A DNA stretch of 64,000 bases from an uncultured Candidatus Melainabacteria bacterium (GTDB lineage Bacteria > Cyanobacteriota > Vampirovibrionia > Gastranaerophilales > Gastranaerophilaceae): assembly GCA_934718135.1 (NCBI GenBank), contig CAKUZW010000002.1:62001-126000 (forward strand), in the 5' to 3' direction. Position numbers and translations under genes: made by a program. Below, piece after piece: positions 7,701-15,475 of this stretch. Below the pieces are notes generated by a model. It saw only the letters and a list, made by a program, of their open reading frames with translations, was not told where the DNA came from and did not search any database. Each line of letters begins with the position of its first letter. Position 1 is the stretch's first letter.

Positions 7701-8909
7701 ATGAAAAAGGATTTTAAGGCAATAAGGGAACAAGGAAATAAGTTCGTTACAGAAAATATTATGCATGTCATTACGAGAACGAACCGAGCAGAGTGCGGAG
7801 CTGTCTGCCAAAACGATAGGCTGTCCGCAGGACATATTTGGCAGACACGGAGTCACGTTTATGGCGAGGTGAACTGTCAGGCAAAAACACAGCGTGACGT
7901 AGTAATCCCAAACAAATTAAGCAATGGCGAAAGTTGCAAGGGATTGCGACACTGGAAACTACTGTCTAATCTGAAAAACAATTTCTCAAAACCCATTCGC
8001 AATGACATGGGGCGTCATACTGAGGACAATAGTCCGAAGTATCTACAAACACTTGAATGTAGATTCTTCGCTTACGCTCAGAATGACGCTAAAGATAAAA
8101 CTGTAACGAACTTATTCCCTTATTTCCCTATTTCCTTGTCCCTTAAAAAGAAAGTCGCTTTCACATTAGCAGAAGGTGCTACGCACGTAGATTTGCCACT
8201 AACAAAGGTGAAATTTGCATTTACATTGGCGGAGGTATTAATCACCCTTGGCATAATCGGAATAGTAGCGGCGATGACTATTCCAAATTTGATGTCGGAA
8301 CACAGAAAACGAGTTACTGTCACAAAATTAAAGAAAAGTATTTCTATTGTAAATCAAGCTTACCGCTTGTCTATTGCAGATCAGGGACAACCGCAAATTG
8401 ATGACGCTCTAACAATGGATTTGGAAGATTATTTCAAAAAATATTGGGCTCCTTATATAAAATATTCAACATACTGCAGAACGTATGACATTTGCGGATA
8501 TTCTAGCAAATTACCATTCAAAACTCTTGCCGGCAATAATTGGACATACCAGTTAACTCCTGATGCTAATTTCACATTTGAGACTAACGATGCAATGGTT
8601 TATTCAATTCAGCTTCGAGGTTATTGTTCAAAACCAAAATGTGAATATGTAAATGGGATATATGGAACGAACGGAAACATGAACGTTTTAATAGACATAA
8701 ATGGGTCAAAAGGACCAAATATTTTAGGAAAAGATGTATTTTATTTAAGTGGCTCATTGATTGATGTTATTGGAATTCAACCTGCAGGATATTCTTATTC
8801 AACAGATGTCATTAACGAAAATTGTTCAAAAGAAGGGCAAGGATGTTACTGTGCAGAAATGATTAAACGTGCAGGATGGGAAATTGAAAAAAATTATCCT
8901 TGGAAATAA
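7701..8909 (+). CDS. Prepilin-type protein with a long in-frame repeat insertion before the signal peptide, cassette 3
   Basis: The leader MKKDFKAIREQGNK matches other prepilins, but about 150 residues of translated repeat DNA separate it from the signal segment. Two FTLAE motifs then follow, the first ending GATHVDLPLTKVKFA and the second reading FTLAEVLITLGIIGIVAAMTIP. The mature domain has several Cys and ends AGWEIEKNYPWK, as at 15476 and 39897. The start at 7701 is chosen for GGAGGG eight bases upstream. A TTG at about 8140 would give a normal-length leader (LSLKKKVA), so the insert may not be translated. It is divergent from the HTH gene at 7586. Confidence 0.75.
   Translation: MKKDFKAIREQGNKFVTENIMHVITRTNRAECGAVCQNDRLSAGHIWQTRSHVYGEVNCQAKTQRDVVIPNKLSNGESCKGLRHWKLLSNLKNNFSKPIRNDMGRHTEDNSPKYLQTLECRFFAYAQNDAKDKTVTNLFPYFPISLSLKKKVAFTLAEGATHVDLPLTKVKFAFTLAEVLITLGIIGIVAAMTIPNLMSEHRKRVTVTKLKKSISIVNQAYRLSIADQGQPQIDDALTMDLEDYFKKYWAPYIKYSTYCRTYDICGYSSKLPFKTLAGNNWTYQLTPDANFTFETNDAMVYSIQLRGYCSKPKCEYVNGIYGTNGNMNVLIDINGSKGPNILGKDVFYLSGSLIDVIGIQPAGYSYSTDVINENCSKEGQGCYCAEMIKRAGWEIEKNYPWK
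7732..8121. mobile_element. MITE-like composite repeat with terminal inverted repeats, inside a prepilin gene
   Basis: The left end AAGGAAATAAGTTCGTTACAG (7732-7752) is matched 20/21 by the reverse complement of 8101-8121. The interior holds blocks also found at 15596-15832 and, in part, at 32340-32525, including GAACGAACCGAGCAGAGTGC and GGGATTGCGACACTGG. There is no transposase. The frame stays open throughout. The ends resemble the prepilin leader itself (KGIREQGNKF), so the repeat may have arisen from, or target, that sequence. Confidence 0.7.
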
Positions 8910-8937
8910 CAATAAAAAAAATTCTGATGCAGAACAA

Positions 8938-8979
8938 AAATAAGCCCAAAGAGGAAAATCTCTGGGCTTATTTCTTTTT
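8938..8979. terminator. Bidirectional terminator between the convergent prepilin and ftsH
   Basis: AAATAAGCCCA and TGGGCTTATTT (8963-8973) form the stem, with an inner GAG/CTC pairing and a T run after it. It serves the prepilin (ends 8909) and, on the other strand, ftsH (ends 8992). Confidence 0.8.
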
Positions 8980-8991
8980 TTACTTGAAATA

Positions 8992-10893
8992 CTAAACTTG
9001 TCTTTCAGCTTTGACTTTGTTCATTATTTCGTCAAATTCCTTTTCATCAATTGTTTCTTTATCAAGTAACTCTCTTGAAATTGACTCTAACATATCTCTA
9101 TTTTCTGTTAATAAGCGTTTTGCAAGTTCATAACGTTCATCAACAATTCGTTTGATTTCTTCATCAATTTCAAATGCAACTTGTTCTGAGTAATCTCTTT
9201 GATGTCCAAAATCTCTACCCATGAATACGTTTTCTTGATTTTTGCCATAAGCCATAGGACCAAGTTTTTCTGACATCCCCCAAGCTGTAACCATTTTTCT
9301 TGCAATATCAGTTACATTGATTAAATCTTGAGAAGCACCAGTGCTTACCTCTTCTTTTCCGTAAACAATTTCTTCTGCTGCACGACCGCCGAGAGAAACT
9401 GCAATTTTTGCCAACAATTTAGCTTTACTTACATGAACACTTTCATCTTTTGGTCTTGTCCAAGTAACACCGAGAGCCATTCCTCGAGGAATAATTGAAA
9501 CTTTGTGAAGTTCATTAGCATCCGGCAACAACTTGTCAATCAATGCGTGACCAACTTCGTGGTATGAAGTTAATTCTTTATCTTTATCTGTTAGAACTTT
9601 GCTACGCTTTTCAACCCCTGCAATAACTCTATCAATTGAACAATCAACATCATCCATTGTAATTTTTTCTTCACCCTTACGAGCCGCAAGAAGAGCTGAT
9701 TCATTCAACAAGTTTTGCAAATCTGCACCGGTAAACCCTGGAGTTCTTTTAGCTAGAACTTTCAAATCAACATCTTTATCTAATTTTTTATTCTTAGCGT
9801 GAACTTCTAAAATTTGTTCTCTACCTTTAACATCCGGAGCATTGATATAAATTTGTCTATCAAATCTACCAGGCCTTAAAAGAGCATTATCCAAAATATC
9901 AGGTCTGTTTGTTGCAGCTATTACAATAATATTTGTATTAACATCGAAACCGTCCATTTCAACAAGCAATTGGTTAAGAGTTTGTTCTCTTTCATCGTGT
10001 CCGCCACCAAGACCTGCACCTCTTTGACGACCAACAGCATCAATTTCATCAATAAATATAATACAAGGTTGGTGTTTTTTGGCTTGTTCAAACAAATCTC
10101 TAACACGACTTGCACCAACACCGACAAACATTTCAACAAAATCAGATCCTGAAATTGAGAAGAAAGGAACACTAGCTTCCCCTGCAACAGCTTTTGCCAT
10201 CAAGGTTTTACCTGTTCCCGGAGGGCCGACAAGTAGAACACCTTTAGGTATTTTAGCTCCCAATTTCATATATTTTTCACCGTTTTTCAAAAAGTCAACG
10301 ATTTCTTCAAGTTCTTTTTTCTCTTCATCAATTCCGGCAACATCTTTAAATGTGGTTTTAACTTTTGAATCTAAAAGCATTTTAGCTTTACTTTTTCCAA
10401 AAGACATTGCTTGAGAACCGCCTGCTTGAATTGCTTTTATCATCAAGCCAAGAGAAACAACTGCAAATAAAATTATTACAAAAGTCCCGATATTTCCTGC
10501 AAGTTGGTTGGTTTCAGGAGCTTTTTTTACTGTTATATCCGCATCAGAAGTATTCAATTTATCCATTAACTCTTGATCATTTGCAGGAATTTGCACTTTA
10601 TATTGGAATAATGGAGCTTGAACATTTTTCGGATTTTGAGATAAAAATGGTGATACAGTATTTTTATCTTGTTTTCCTGCTTGCGGAGCCGGTTGTTCTT
10701 TAGGTATTGCGATTACCATATCATCATATTTTTCGATTTTGGTAAACTCTTTATTTTGCAATTTTTGTAAAAAGTTTGTGTATGAAATTTCTGACGTGCT
10801 TGTTGAAGGTCCGGTCATAAAAATTGTTGAAATGAATACCAAAACAACAATTGCTAAAATTACATACATACCCATTGATTGACTTTTATTCAT
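8992..10893 (-). CDS. ftsH: ATP-dependent zinc metalloprotease FtsH
   Basis: Membrane-anchored AAA+ protease that degrades misassembled membrane proteins and regulatory proteins. It is 633 aa. Membrane segments lie near residues 8-27 and 137-158, flanking a periplasmic domain. The AAA domain has Walker A GPPGTGKT near 221, Walker B IIFIDEIDAVG near 278 and the second-region RPGRFDRQI. The zinc protease motif HEVGH lies near 443. All key residues are present. It is transcribed alone, with a terminator between it and the gcv operon upstream. Confidence 0.98.
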   Translation of the reverse strand: MNKSQSMGMYVILAIVVLVFISTIFMTGPSTSTSEISYTNFLQKLQNKEFTKIEKYDDMVIAIPKEQPAPQAGKQDKNTVSPFLSQNPKNVQAPLFQYKVQIPANDQELMDKLNTSDADITVKKAPETNQLAGNIGTFVIILFAVVSLGLMIKAIQAGGSQAMSFGKSKAKMLLDSKVKTTFKDVAGIDEEKKELEEIVDFLKNGEKYMKLGAKIPKGVLLVGPPGTGKTLMAKAVAGEASVPFFSISGSDFVEMFVGVGASRVRDLFEQAKKHQPCIIFIDEIDAVGRQRGAGLGGGHDEREQTLNQLLVEMDGFDVNTNIIVIAATNRPDILDNALLRPGRFDRQIYINAPDVKGREQILEVHAKNKKLDKDVDLKVLAKRTPGFTGADLQNLLNESALLAARKGEEKITMDDVDCSIDRVIAGVEKRSKVLTDKDKELTSYHEVGHALIDKLLPDANELHKVSIIPRGMALGVTWTRPKDESVHVSKAKLLAKIAVSLGGRAAEEIVYGKEEVSTGASQDLINVTDIARKMVTAWGMSEKLGPMAYGKNQENVFMGRDFGHQRDYSEQVAFEIDEEIKRIVDERYELAKRLLTENRDMLESISRELLDKETIDEKEFDEIMNKVKAERQV

Positions 10894-10975
10894 TTAAAAT
10901 AACCTTTCAAAATATTAAACTCTCGTGACCTAATTATAACCTAAACAGTTGAAAAAGGGAATATTTAACATTACA

Positions 10976-11010
10976 AAATAAAAAATCCTCCCTGAATCGA
11001 AAGGATTTTT
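10976..11010. terminator. Terminator of the gcv operon
   Basis: AAAAATCCT and AGGATTTTT flank an 11-13 base loop. On the minus strand the stem is followed by TTTTTT. It lies directly after gcvPA and before the ftsH promoter region. Confidence 0.7.
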
Positions 11011-11031
11011 ATTTGTTTTGGAATAATGTTA

Positions 11032-12276
11032 TTATACTAATTTTATATATTGTTCAATTTCTTCATCTGTATTCATTTCGGTTGTTGCAACAAGAATTTT
11101 GTGTTCATCAAGTTTTATTCCACCCAAAATGTTACTTTGTTTTAGTTTCTTGAGAAATGCGTCCGAATTTTCTACTTCAAGTGTAAATTCATTGAAGAAA
11201 TTTTTGTTGAGGATTTTGTAGCCTTTTTCTTGTAATTTTTGAGCAAGTGTGTGGGCATTTTTAGCGGATAAATATCCTGCTTGTTTAAACCCTTTTTCGC
11301 CCATTACAGATAGGTACAAAGTTGCACAAAGTCCGACAAGAGCCTGATTTGAACAAATATTACTTGTTGCTTTTTCTCTTTTAATATGTTGTTCTCGTGT
11401 TTGGATTGTCAAACAGAATGCTTGTTTTCCGTCTTTATCAACAGTTCTGCCGGCAAGTCGACCGGGAAGTTGACGCATAAATTTTTCTCGACATGCAATA
11501 AAACCTGCACTTGGACCTCCAAAATTCATAGGAATACCAAGAGTTTGAATATCTCCAACTACAATATCTGCACCATATTCTGATGGAGGTTTTAAAATTG
11601 ACAAAGTTGAAGGATCACAACATACAACAGATAAGCAATCAACCTTTTGTACTTCAAGGATTTCCCCAAAATAGTTTGGAGTTTGAACAAGAGTGCAAGC
11701 ATAATCTTTTGTATCTTGTGGAATTTCATCAACCCAATCAACTTCGATGTTTTGTGGTCGGGTATAAGTTTCAATAACTTTTTTATATTCAGGGTTAAGT
11801 GAATTTAATACACAAACCTTGTATTTTTTAGAAATTCTGCAAGCCATCAAAATGCTTTCTGCACATGCTGTCCCCGCATCATAAACCGTTGCATTAGAAA
11901 TGTCCATGCCAGTCAATCTGCAAATCATTGTCTGAAATTCATACATAACCTGCAAAGTACCTTGTGAAATTTCAGGTTGGTACGGAGTGTAAGCTGTATT
12001 AAATTCAAATCGACTTCCAACTTGATTTATGCATGCCGGAACGAATTTGTTATAAATTCCTCCCCCTAAAAATGATATGTAGTCAGAGTTGTTTTCTTTT
12101 GCAAGTTTTTTGACTATTCTTTGAGTTTCCATTTCGCTCAAGCCTTCCGGAAGATCAAGTGACGTCATTCTGACGTCCTGCGGAATTTGTTTGAACAAAT
12201 CTTCAACTTTTTCAATTCCTATCTCTTTACACATTTGTTGTGTAGTTTCTTCGTTGTGTACTAAAAAATTCTTCAT
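11032..12276 (-). CDS. gcvPA: Glycine dehydrogenase (decarboxylating) subunit 1
   Basis: The alpha half of the two-subunit P-protein of the glycine cleavage system, which with GcvPB decarboxylates glycine on PLP. It is 414 aa, typical of GcvPA in split systems. Recognised segments are FLGGGIYNKFVPACINQV near 68, TAYTPYQPEISQGTLQVMYE near 94, GGPSAGFIACREKFMRQLPG and REQHIKREKATSNICSNQAL. The PLP lysine belongs to the other subunit, whose gene is not here. The start lies two bases from the gcvH stop. It is the last gene of gcvT-gcvH-gcvPA. Confidence 0.95.
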   Translation of the reverse strand: MKNFLVHNEETTQQMCKEIGIEKVEDLFKQIPQDVRMTSLDLPEGLSEMETQRIVKKLAKENNSDYISFLGGGIYNKFVPACINQVGSRFEFNTAYTPYQPEISQGTLQVMYEFQTMICRLTGMDISNATVYDAGTACAESILMACRISKKYKVCVLNSLNPEYKKVIETYTRPQNIEVDWVDEIPQDTKDYACTLVQTPNYFGEILEVQKVDCLSVVCCDPSTLSILKPPSEYGADIVVGDIQTLGIPMNFGGPSAGFIACREKFMRQLPGRLAGRTVDKDGKQAFCLTIQTREQHIKREKATSNICSNQALVGLCATLYLSVMGEKGFKQAGYLSAKNAHTLAQKLQEKGYKILNKNFFNEFTLEVENSDAFLKKLKQSNILGGIKLDEHKILVATTEMNTDEEIEQYIKLV

Positions 12277-12278
12277 TA

Positions 12279-12659
12279 TTATTCCAATTCTTCTTTATAA
12301 TCTGCGTATGACATCAAATCTTTGAATTCATCTTCTTTAGCTTCAGATTCAACTTTAACAAGCCATCCGCCTTCATAACAATCTTCGTTAAGTTTTTCCG
12401 GAGCATCAACAAGTTCGCTATTAACTTCTACGATTTTTCCTGAAATCGGCATGTAAATTTCTGAAGCAGCTTTTACGGATTCGATATTTGCAAATGTATC
12501 GCCCTTACTGAATTCATCCCCAACTTCCGGCAATTCCAAAAATACAATATCGCCAAGCTGTTCGATTGCGTAATCAGTCAACCCTATAACAAATTTATTA
12601 TCTTGTTTTAATATATACTCATGTGATTTAGAACATAACATTTCTTCTTTAAAACCCAT
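12279..12659 (-). CDS. gcvH: Glycine cleavage system H protein
   Basis: 126-aa lipoyl carrier that shuttles the aminomethyl group between the P, T and L proteins. The lipoylation lysine is Lys63 in ANIESVKAASEIYMP, and the GLTDYAIEQLGDIVFLELP segment is standard. It lies between gcvT (34 bp upstream) and gcvPA (2 bp downstream), clearly one transcript. The length is normal and nothing is missing. Confidence 0.97.
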   Translation of the reverse strand: MGFKEEMLCSKSHEYILKQDNKFVIGLTDYAIEQLGDIVFLELPEVGDEFSKGDTFANIESVKAASEIYMPISGKIVEVNSELVDAPEKLNEDCYEGGWLVKVESEAKEDEFKDLMSYADYKEELE

Positions 12660-12693
12660 TTTATTTTCTCCTTTTCATAACTTTTTATAATTA

Positions 12694-13794
12694 TTATACT
12701 TTATTTCTTTTTTGAATAAAAGGTCGTTTCACGATTTTTGCATCATGAAGTTTTTCTCTAATCATAACTTGAACAGTTTCCCCTGTGCAAATTTCTTTCA
12801 AGTTTTTTACATACCCAAGAGCGATATTTTTGCCTGTGCTAGGGGAAACACAACCGCTTGTAATATGTCCGACTTTCTCATTATTATAATAAATATCATA
12901 ACCATGACGAGCAATATTTCTATCTAACATTTCAAGTCCGACAAGTTTTTTAGAAACTCCGTTAGCGATTTGGCTCATGATTATTTCTTTGCCATTGTAA
13001 TTAGCTTGTTTGTCTTTTGGAACAGACCAAGATAAACCTGCTTCAATCGGAGTAGTGTTTTCATCTAAATCATTTCCGTACAAATGAAGTGCTGCTTCAA
13101 GTCTTAGGGTATCTCTTGCTCCAAGTCCGATTGGTTTTATTCCGAATTCTTGCCCTTCTTCTAAGATTTTATCCCATAAAAATTCAGAATATTCATTTTC
13201 AACCAAAAGTTCAAACCCGTCCTCTCCTGTGTATCCGGTACGAGAAGCCAAAAGCTTTATCCCCTCAATAATGGCAGGTTTGATTGTAAATGATTTTTGA
13301 TTTTGGATGTTATAACCCATTTTTCTAACTAAATCAATTGCTCTTGGACCTTGAACCGCTAAAAGAGAATAATTATGAGATTGGTTATCTATTTTTACAT
13401 TCATCCCTCTTTTATTTCTGACAAGCCAATTTAAATCTTCATCAATTCTTGAAGCATTACAAATTACTAAGTAATATTCAATTCCAAGTTTATAAATAAT
13501 TAAATCATCAATAAGCCCACCATTTTTGTTTGGAAGTTGGCAATAAACGGCTTTTTCATAATCAAGTTTTTCAATATCTTGTGGTACAACTTTATTTAAA
13601 AAAGCTGTTGCATCTTTTCCTGATACAAAAACTTCTCCCATGTGAGAAACATCAAACAAGCCAACGGCATTTCTAACCGTTTTATGCTCTTCAATGATTG
13701 ATGAATATTGAACAGGCATGTGCCATCCTGCAAAATCAACCATTTTAGCTCCAAGTGCAACGTGTTTATCATGTAAATATGTTTCTTTAACCAT
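12694..13794 (-). CDS. gcvT: Aminomethyltransferase (glycine cleavage T protein)
   Basis: Transfers the methylene group from lipoylated GcvH to tetrahydrofolate, releasing ammonia. It is 366 aa, full length. Motifs include the N-terminal HVALGAKMVDFAGWHMPVQY, SHMGEVFVSGKDA, SRTGYTGEDGFELLVEN near residue 195, and the C-terminal ALGYVKN barrel segment. It is the first gene of the operon. I looked upstream for a glycine riboswitch and saw none in the 167 bases before the divergent dnaJ. Confidence 0.97.
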   Translation of the reverse strand: MVKETYLHDKHVALGAKMVDFAGWHMPVQYSSIIEEHKTVRNAVGLFDVSHMGEVFVSGKDATAFLNKVVPQDIEKLDYEKAVYCQLPNKNGGLIDDLIIYKLGIEYYLVICNASRIDEDLNWLVRNKRGMNVKIDNQSHNYSLLAVQGPRAIDLVRKMGYNIQNQKSFTIKPAIIEGIKLLASRTGYTGEDGFELLVENEYSEFLWDKILEEGQEFGIKPIGLGARDTLRLEAALHLYGNDLDENTTPIEAGLSWSVPKDKQANYNGKEIIMSQIANGVSKKLVGLEMLDRNIARHGYDIYYNNEKVGHITSGCVSPSTGKNIALGYVKNLKEICTGETVQVMIREKLHDAKIVKRPFIQKRNKV

Positions 13795-13961
13795 AAAATA
13801 TCCCCCTAAACTATATTACAATTGTCTGTATAATTGGTAAAATTGTCAATAATATATGTAGATAAGTAAATAACAAGTTTATGGAAAATTTCATTAAGAA
13901 ATAATTAAAAAACTCAAAAATTTATCCATTTTATATTATCATTATTATAGGAGATTTTAAT

Positions 13962-15032
13962 ATGAAATATAAAGATTATTATGAAACGTTGGGAGTAAAA
14001 AGAGATTCAACGGAAGCAGAAATAAAATCTGCATACAGAAAATTAGCAAGAAAATATCACCCTGATGTAAATAAAACGAAAGAAGCGGAAGAAAAATTTA
14101 AAGAAATAAACGAAGCTTATGAAGTTTTGGGTGATAAACAAAAACGACAAAGATATGATAGCTTGGGTGCTAATTGGCAAGGCGGTGCTGATTATACTCC
14201 ACCTCCGGGATTTGAACAATTCAACTTTGGCAGCGGACAAGGCGGAGCCTATCAACAATTTAATTTCAATGGACAAGATATGGGAGGCTTCTCTGATTTC
14301 TTTAGTTCATTGTTTGGTGATATGATGGGCGGAGCTTCAGGAAGTTCAAGAGACCGTTCAGGATTTTCGGGCTTTGATTTTGGAGATTTAGGTGCTCAAC
14401 AAGCTTATACAAGAAGAGGAGGTTCAGGTCAAAGAACTTCTTCAAGAGCAAAAGCCCCAAAATCAGAAGATTTAGATATTACTAAAAATCTTACTGTAAC
14501 AGCTAAGGACTTGTTTTCAGATGAACCAATAACCGTAAAATTTAATGATATGAGAAAATGTACTCAATGCCCTCCAAATGGTGGGTATTGTTCCGCTTGC
14601 GGTGGTACAGGCATTATAAATGAAACAAAATCAATAAAAGTTCGTCTTCCAAAAGAAATAAAAGAAGGACAAAAAGTTCGACTTAAAGGGGAAGGGAAAG
14701 TTGATGCTTACGGACAAAAAGGTGACTTGTACCTTATTGTAACGCCTAAAGACTCAACCTACGAAATTAAAGGTTCAGATTTAACAAAAGATGTCGAAAT
14801 TACTCCTCCGGAAGCTGTTTTGGGTTGCAAAAAAGATATTGAAACCTTGCATGGAACAATAGGAATTAAAATTCCGCCAATGACATCAAGCGGAAAAATG
14901 CTAAGACTTAAAAACTTAGGACTTCCGAAAAAAGCCGGAGGTTACGGAAATTTAAACGCTAGAATAAAAATCGTTCTACCTGCAAAATTAACCCAAAAAC
15001 AAATAGATTTGTATAAACAACTTTTAGGTTGA
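13962..15032 (+). CDS. dnaJ: DnaJ-family co-chaperone with a reduced zinc centre
   Basis: 356 aa. The J domain (residues 1-70) has the HPD motif in KYHPDVNK. A Gly/Phe-rich linker follows to about 150, then the C-terminal substrate domains. Full DnaJ has four CxxCxGxG repeats binding two zinc ions; here only C200-x2-C203 and C210-x2-C213 (the latter in CSACGGTG) remain, enough for one ion. This places it between type I DnaJ and zinc-free CbpA. It stimulates DnaK. Shine-Dalgarno AGGAGA lies eight bases upstream; it is monocistronic with a strong terminator. Confidence 0.93.
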   Translation: MKYKDYYETLGVKRDSTEAEIKSAYRKLARKYHPDVNKTKEAEEKFKEINEAYEVLGDKQKRQRYDSLGANWQGGADYTPPPGFEQFNFGSGQGGAYQQFNFNGQDMGGFSDFFSSLFGDMMGGASGSSRDRSGFSGFDFGDLGAQQAYTRRGGSGQRTSSRAKAPKSEDLDITKNLTVTAKDLFSDEPITVKFNDMRKCTQCPPNGGYCSACGGTGIINETKSIKVRLPKEIKEGQKVRLKGEGKVDAYGQKGDLYLIVTPKDSTYEIKGSDLTKDVEITPPEAVLGCKKDIETLHGTIGIKIPPMTSSGKMLRLKNLGLPKKAGGYGNLNARIKIVLPAKLTQKQIDLYKQLLG

Positions 15033-15051
15033 TAAGTTTTTAGGGATTTAA

Positions 15052-15097
15052 GAAGGGGCGACTTGATAAAATCAAGTCGCCCCTTCGCTTTTTATTT
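15052..15097 (+). terminator. Strong terminator after dnaJ
   Basis: GAAGGGGCGACTTGAT and ATCAAGTCGCCCCTTC form a 16-bp perfect stem with a three-base loop, followed by GCTTTTTATTT. It also faces the HTH gene stop at 15096. Confidence 0.9.
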
Positions 15098-15335
15098 AAT
15101 TATTTTCTATCAAATCGAATTTATAACCAAGAATTTCGAATATTAATAATGCCTCATTAAATTTTACTCTATCATTTTCCAATTTTGCACGAAGATTAAA
15201 CCTTGTATATTGTTTGCCTGACAAATCAGACATCCTTCGAGCCAATTCTGCAATAGTAATTTTATTACGAAAAAGAAGGAGTCTTATAACTTCGTTTAAA
15301 TCTGTTTTTGAATCAATGTCTATATTAATACCCAT
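15096..15335 (-). CDS. Small helix-turn-helix-like regulator (79 aa)
   Basis: 79 aa. ITIAELARRMSDLSGKQYT resembles the first helices of an XRE-type HTH, followed by RFNLRAKLENDRVKFNEALLI and a closing ILGYKFDLIE. It is a looser match than the other HTH genes here and resembles phage-type LLM-class regulators. It is divergent from the prepilin at 15476, with a TTGACA promoter and an inverted repeat between them. The position matches the other cassettes exactly, which supports a regulatory role. Confidence 0.7.
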   Translation of the reverse strand: MGINIDIDSKTDLNEVIRLLLFRNKITIAELARRMSDLSGKQYTRFNLRAKLENDRVKFNEALLIFEILGYKFDLIENN

Positions 15336-15364
15336 AAATTGATTTTATAGGATTTTCTTTATAA

Positions 15365-15393
15365 TTGACACTTTGTAGAATTAATGTTATCTT
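15365..15393 (+). promoter_or_regulatory. Sigma-70-type promoter for the prepilin at 15476
   Basis: TTGACA (15365-15370), a 17-base spacer, then TATCTT (15388-15393) predict a start near 15400, about 75 bases before the prepilin ATG. Confidence 0.6.
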
Positions 15394-15421
15394 GTGAACA
15401 TATAATTAACAATATAACATT
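15383..15421. promoter_or_regulatory. Inverted repeat overlapping the prepilin promoter
   Basis: AATGTTAT (15383-15390) and ATAACATT (15414-15421) are perfect inverted arms 23 bases apart. The left arm overlaps the -10 box of the TTGACA promoter, as expected for a repressor site. The long spacer makes this less certain than the compact repeats at other cassettes. Confidence 0.4.
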
Positions 15422-15475
15422 TGCAGTAGGAAATATTACACATTATGAAGTTTGAAAATTATGAAAGGAATAAGG

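Noticed and set aside
7732..8121. Insertion sequence with transposase
   Set aside because: No transposase-like frame on either strand; the length and terminal repeats fit a non-autonomous element only.
10079..10414. 111-codon open frame opposite ftsH
   Set aside because: It lies wholly within the conserved AAA domain of ftsH and has no Shine-Dalgarno.
13795..13961. Glycine riboswitch before gcvT
   Set aside because: The sequence is AT-rich and lacks the conserved G-rich cores and tandem aptamer layout.
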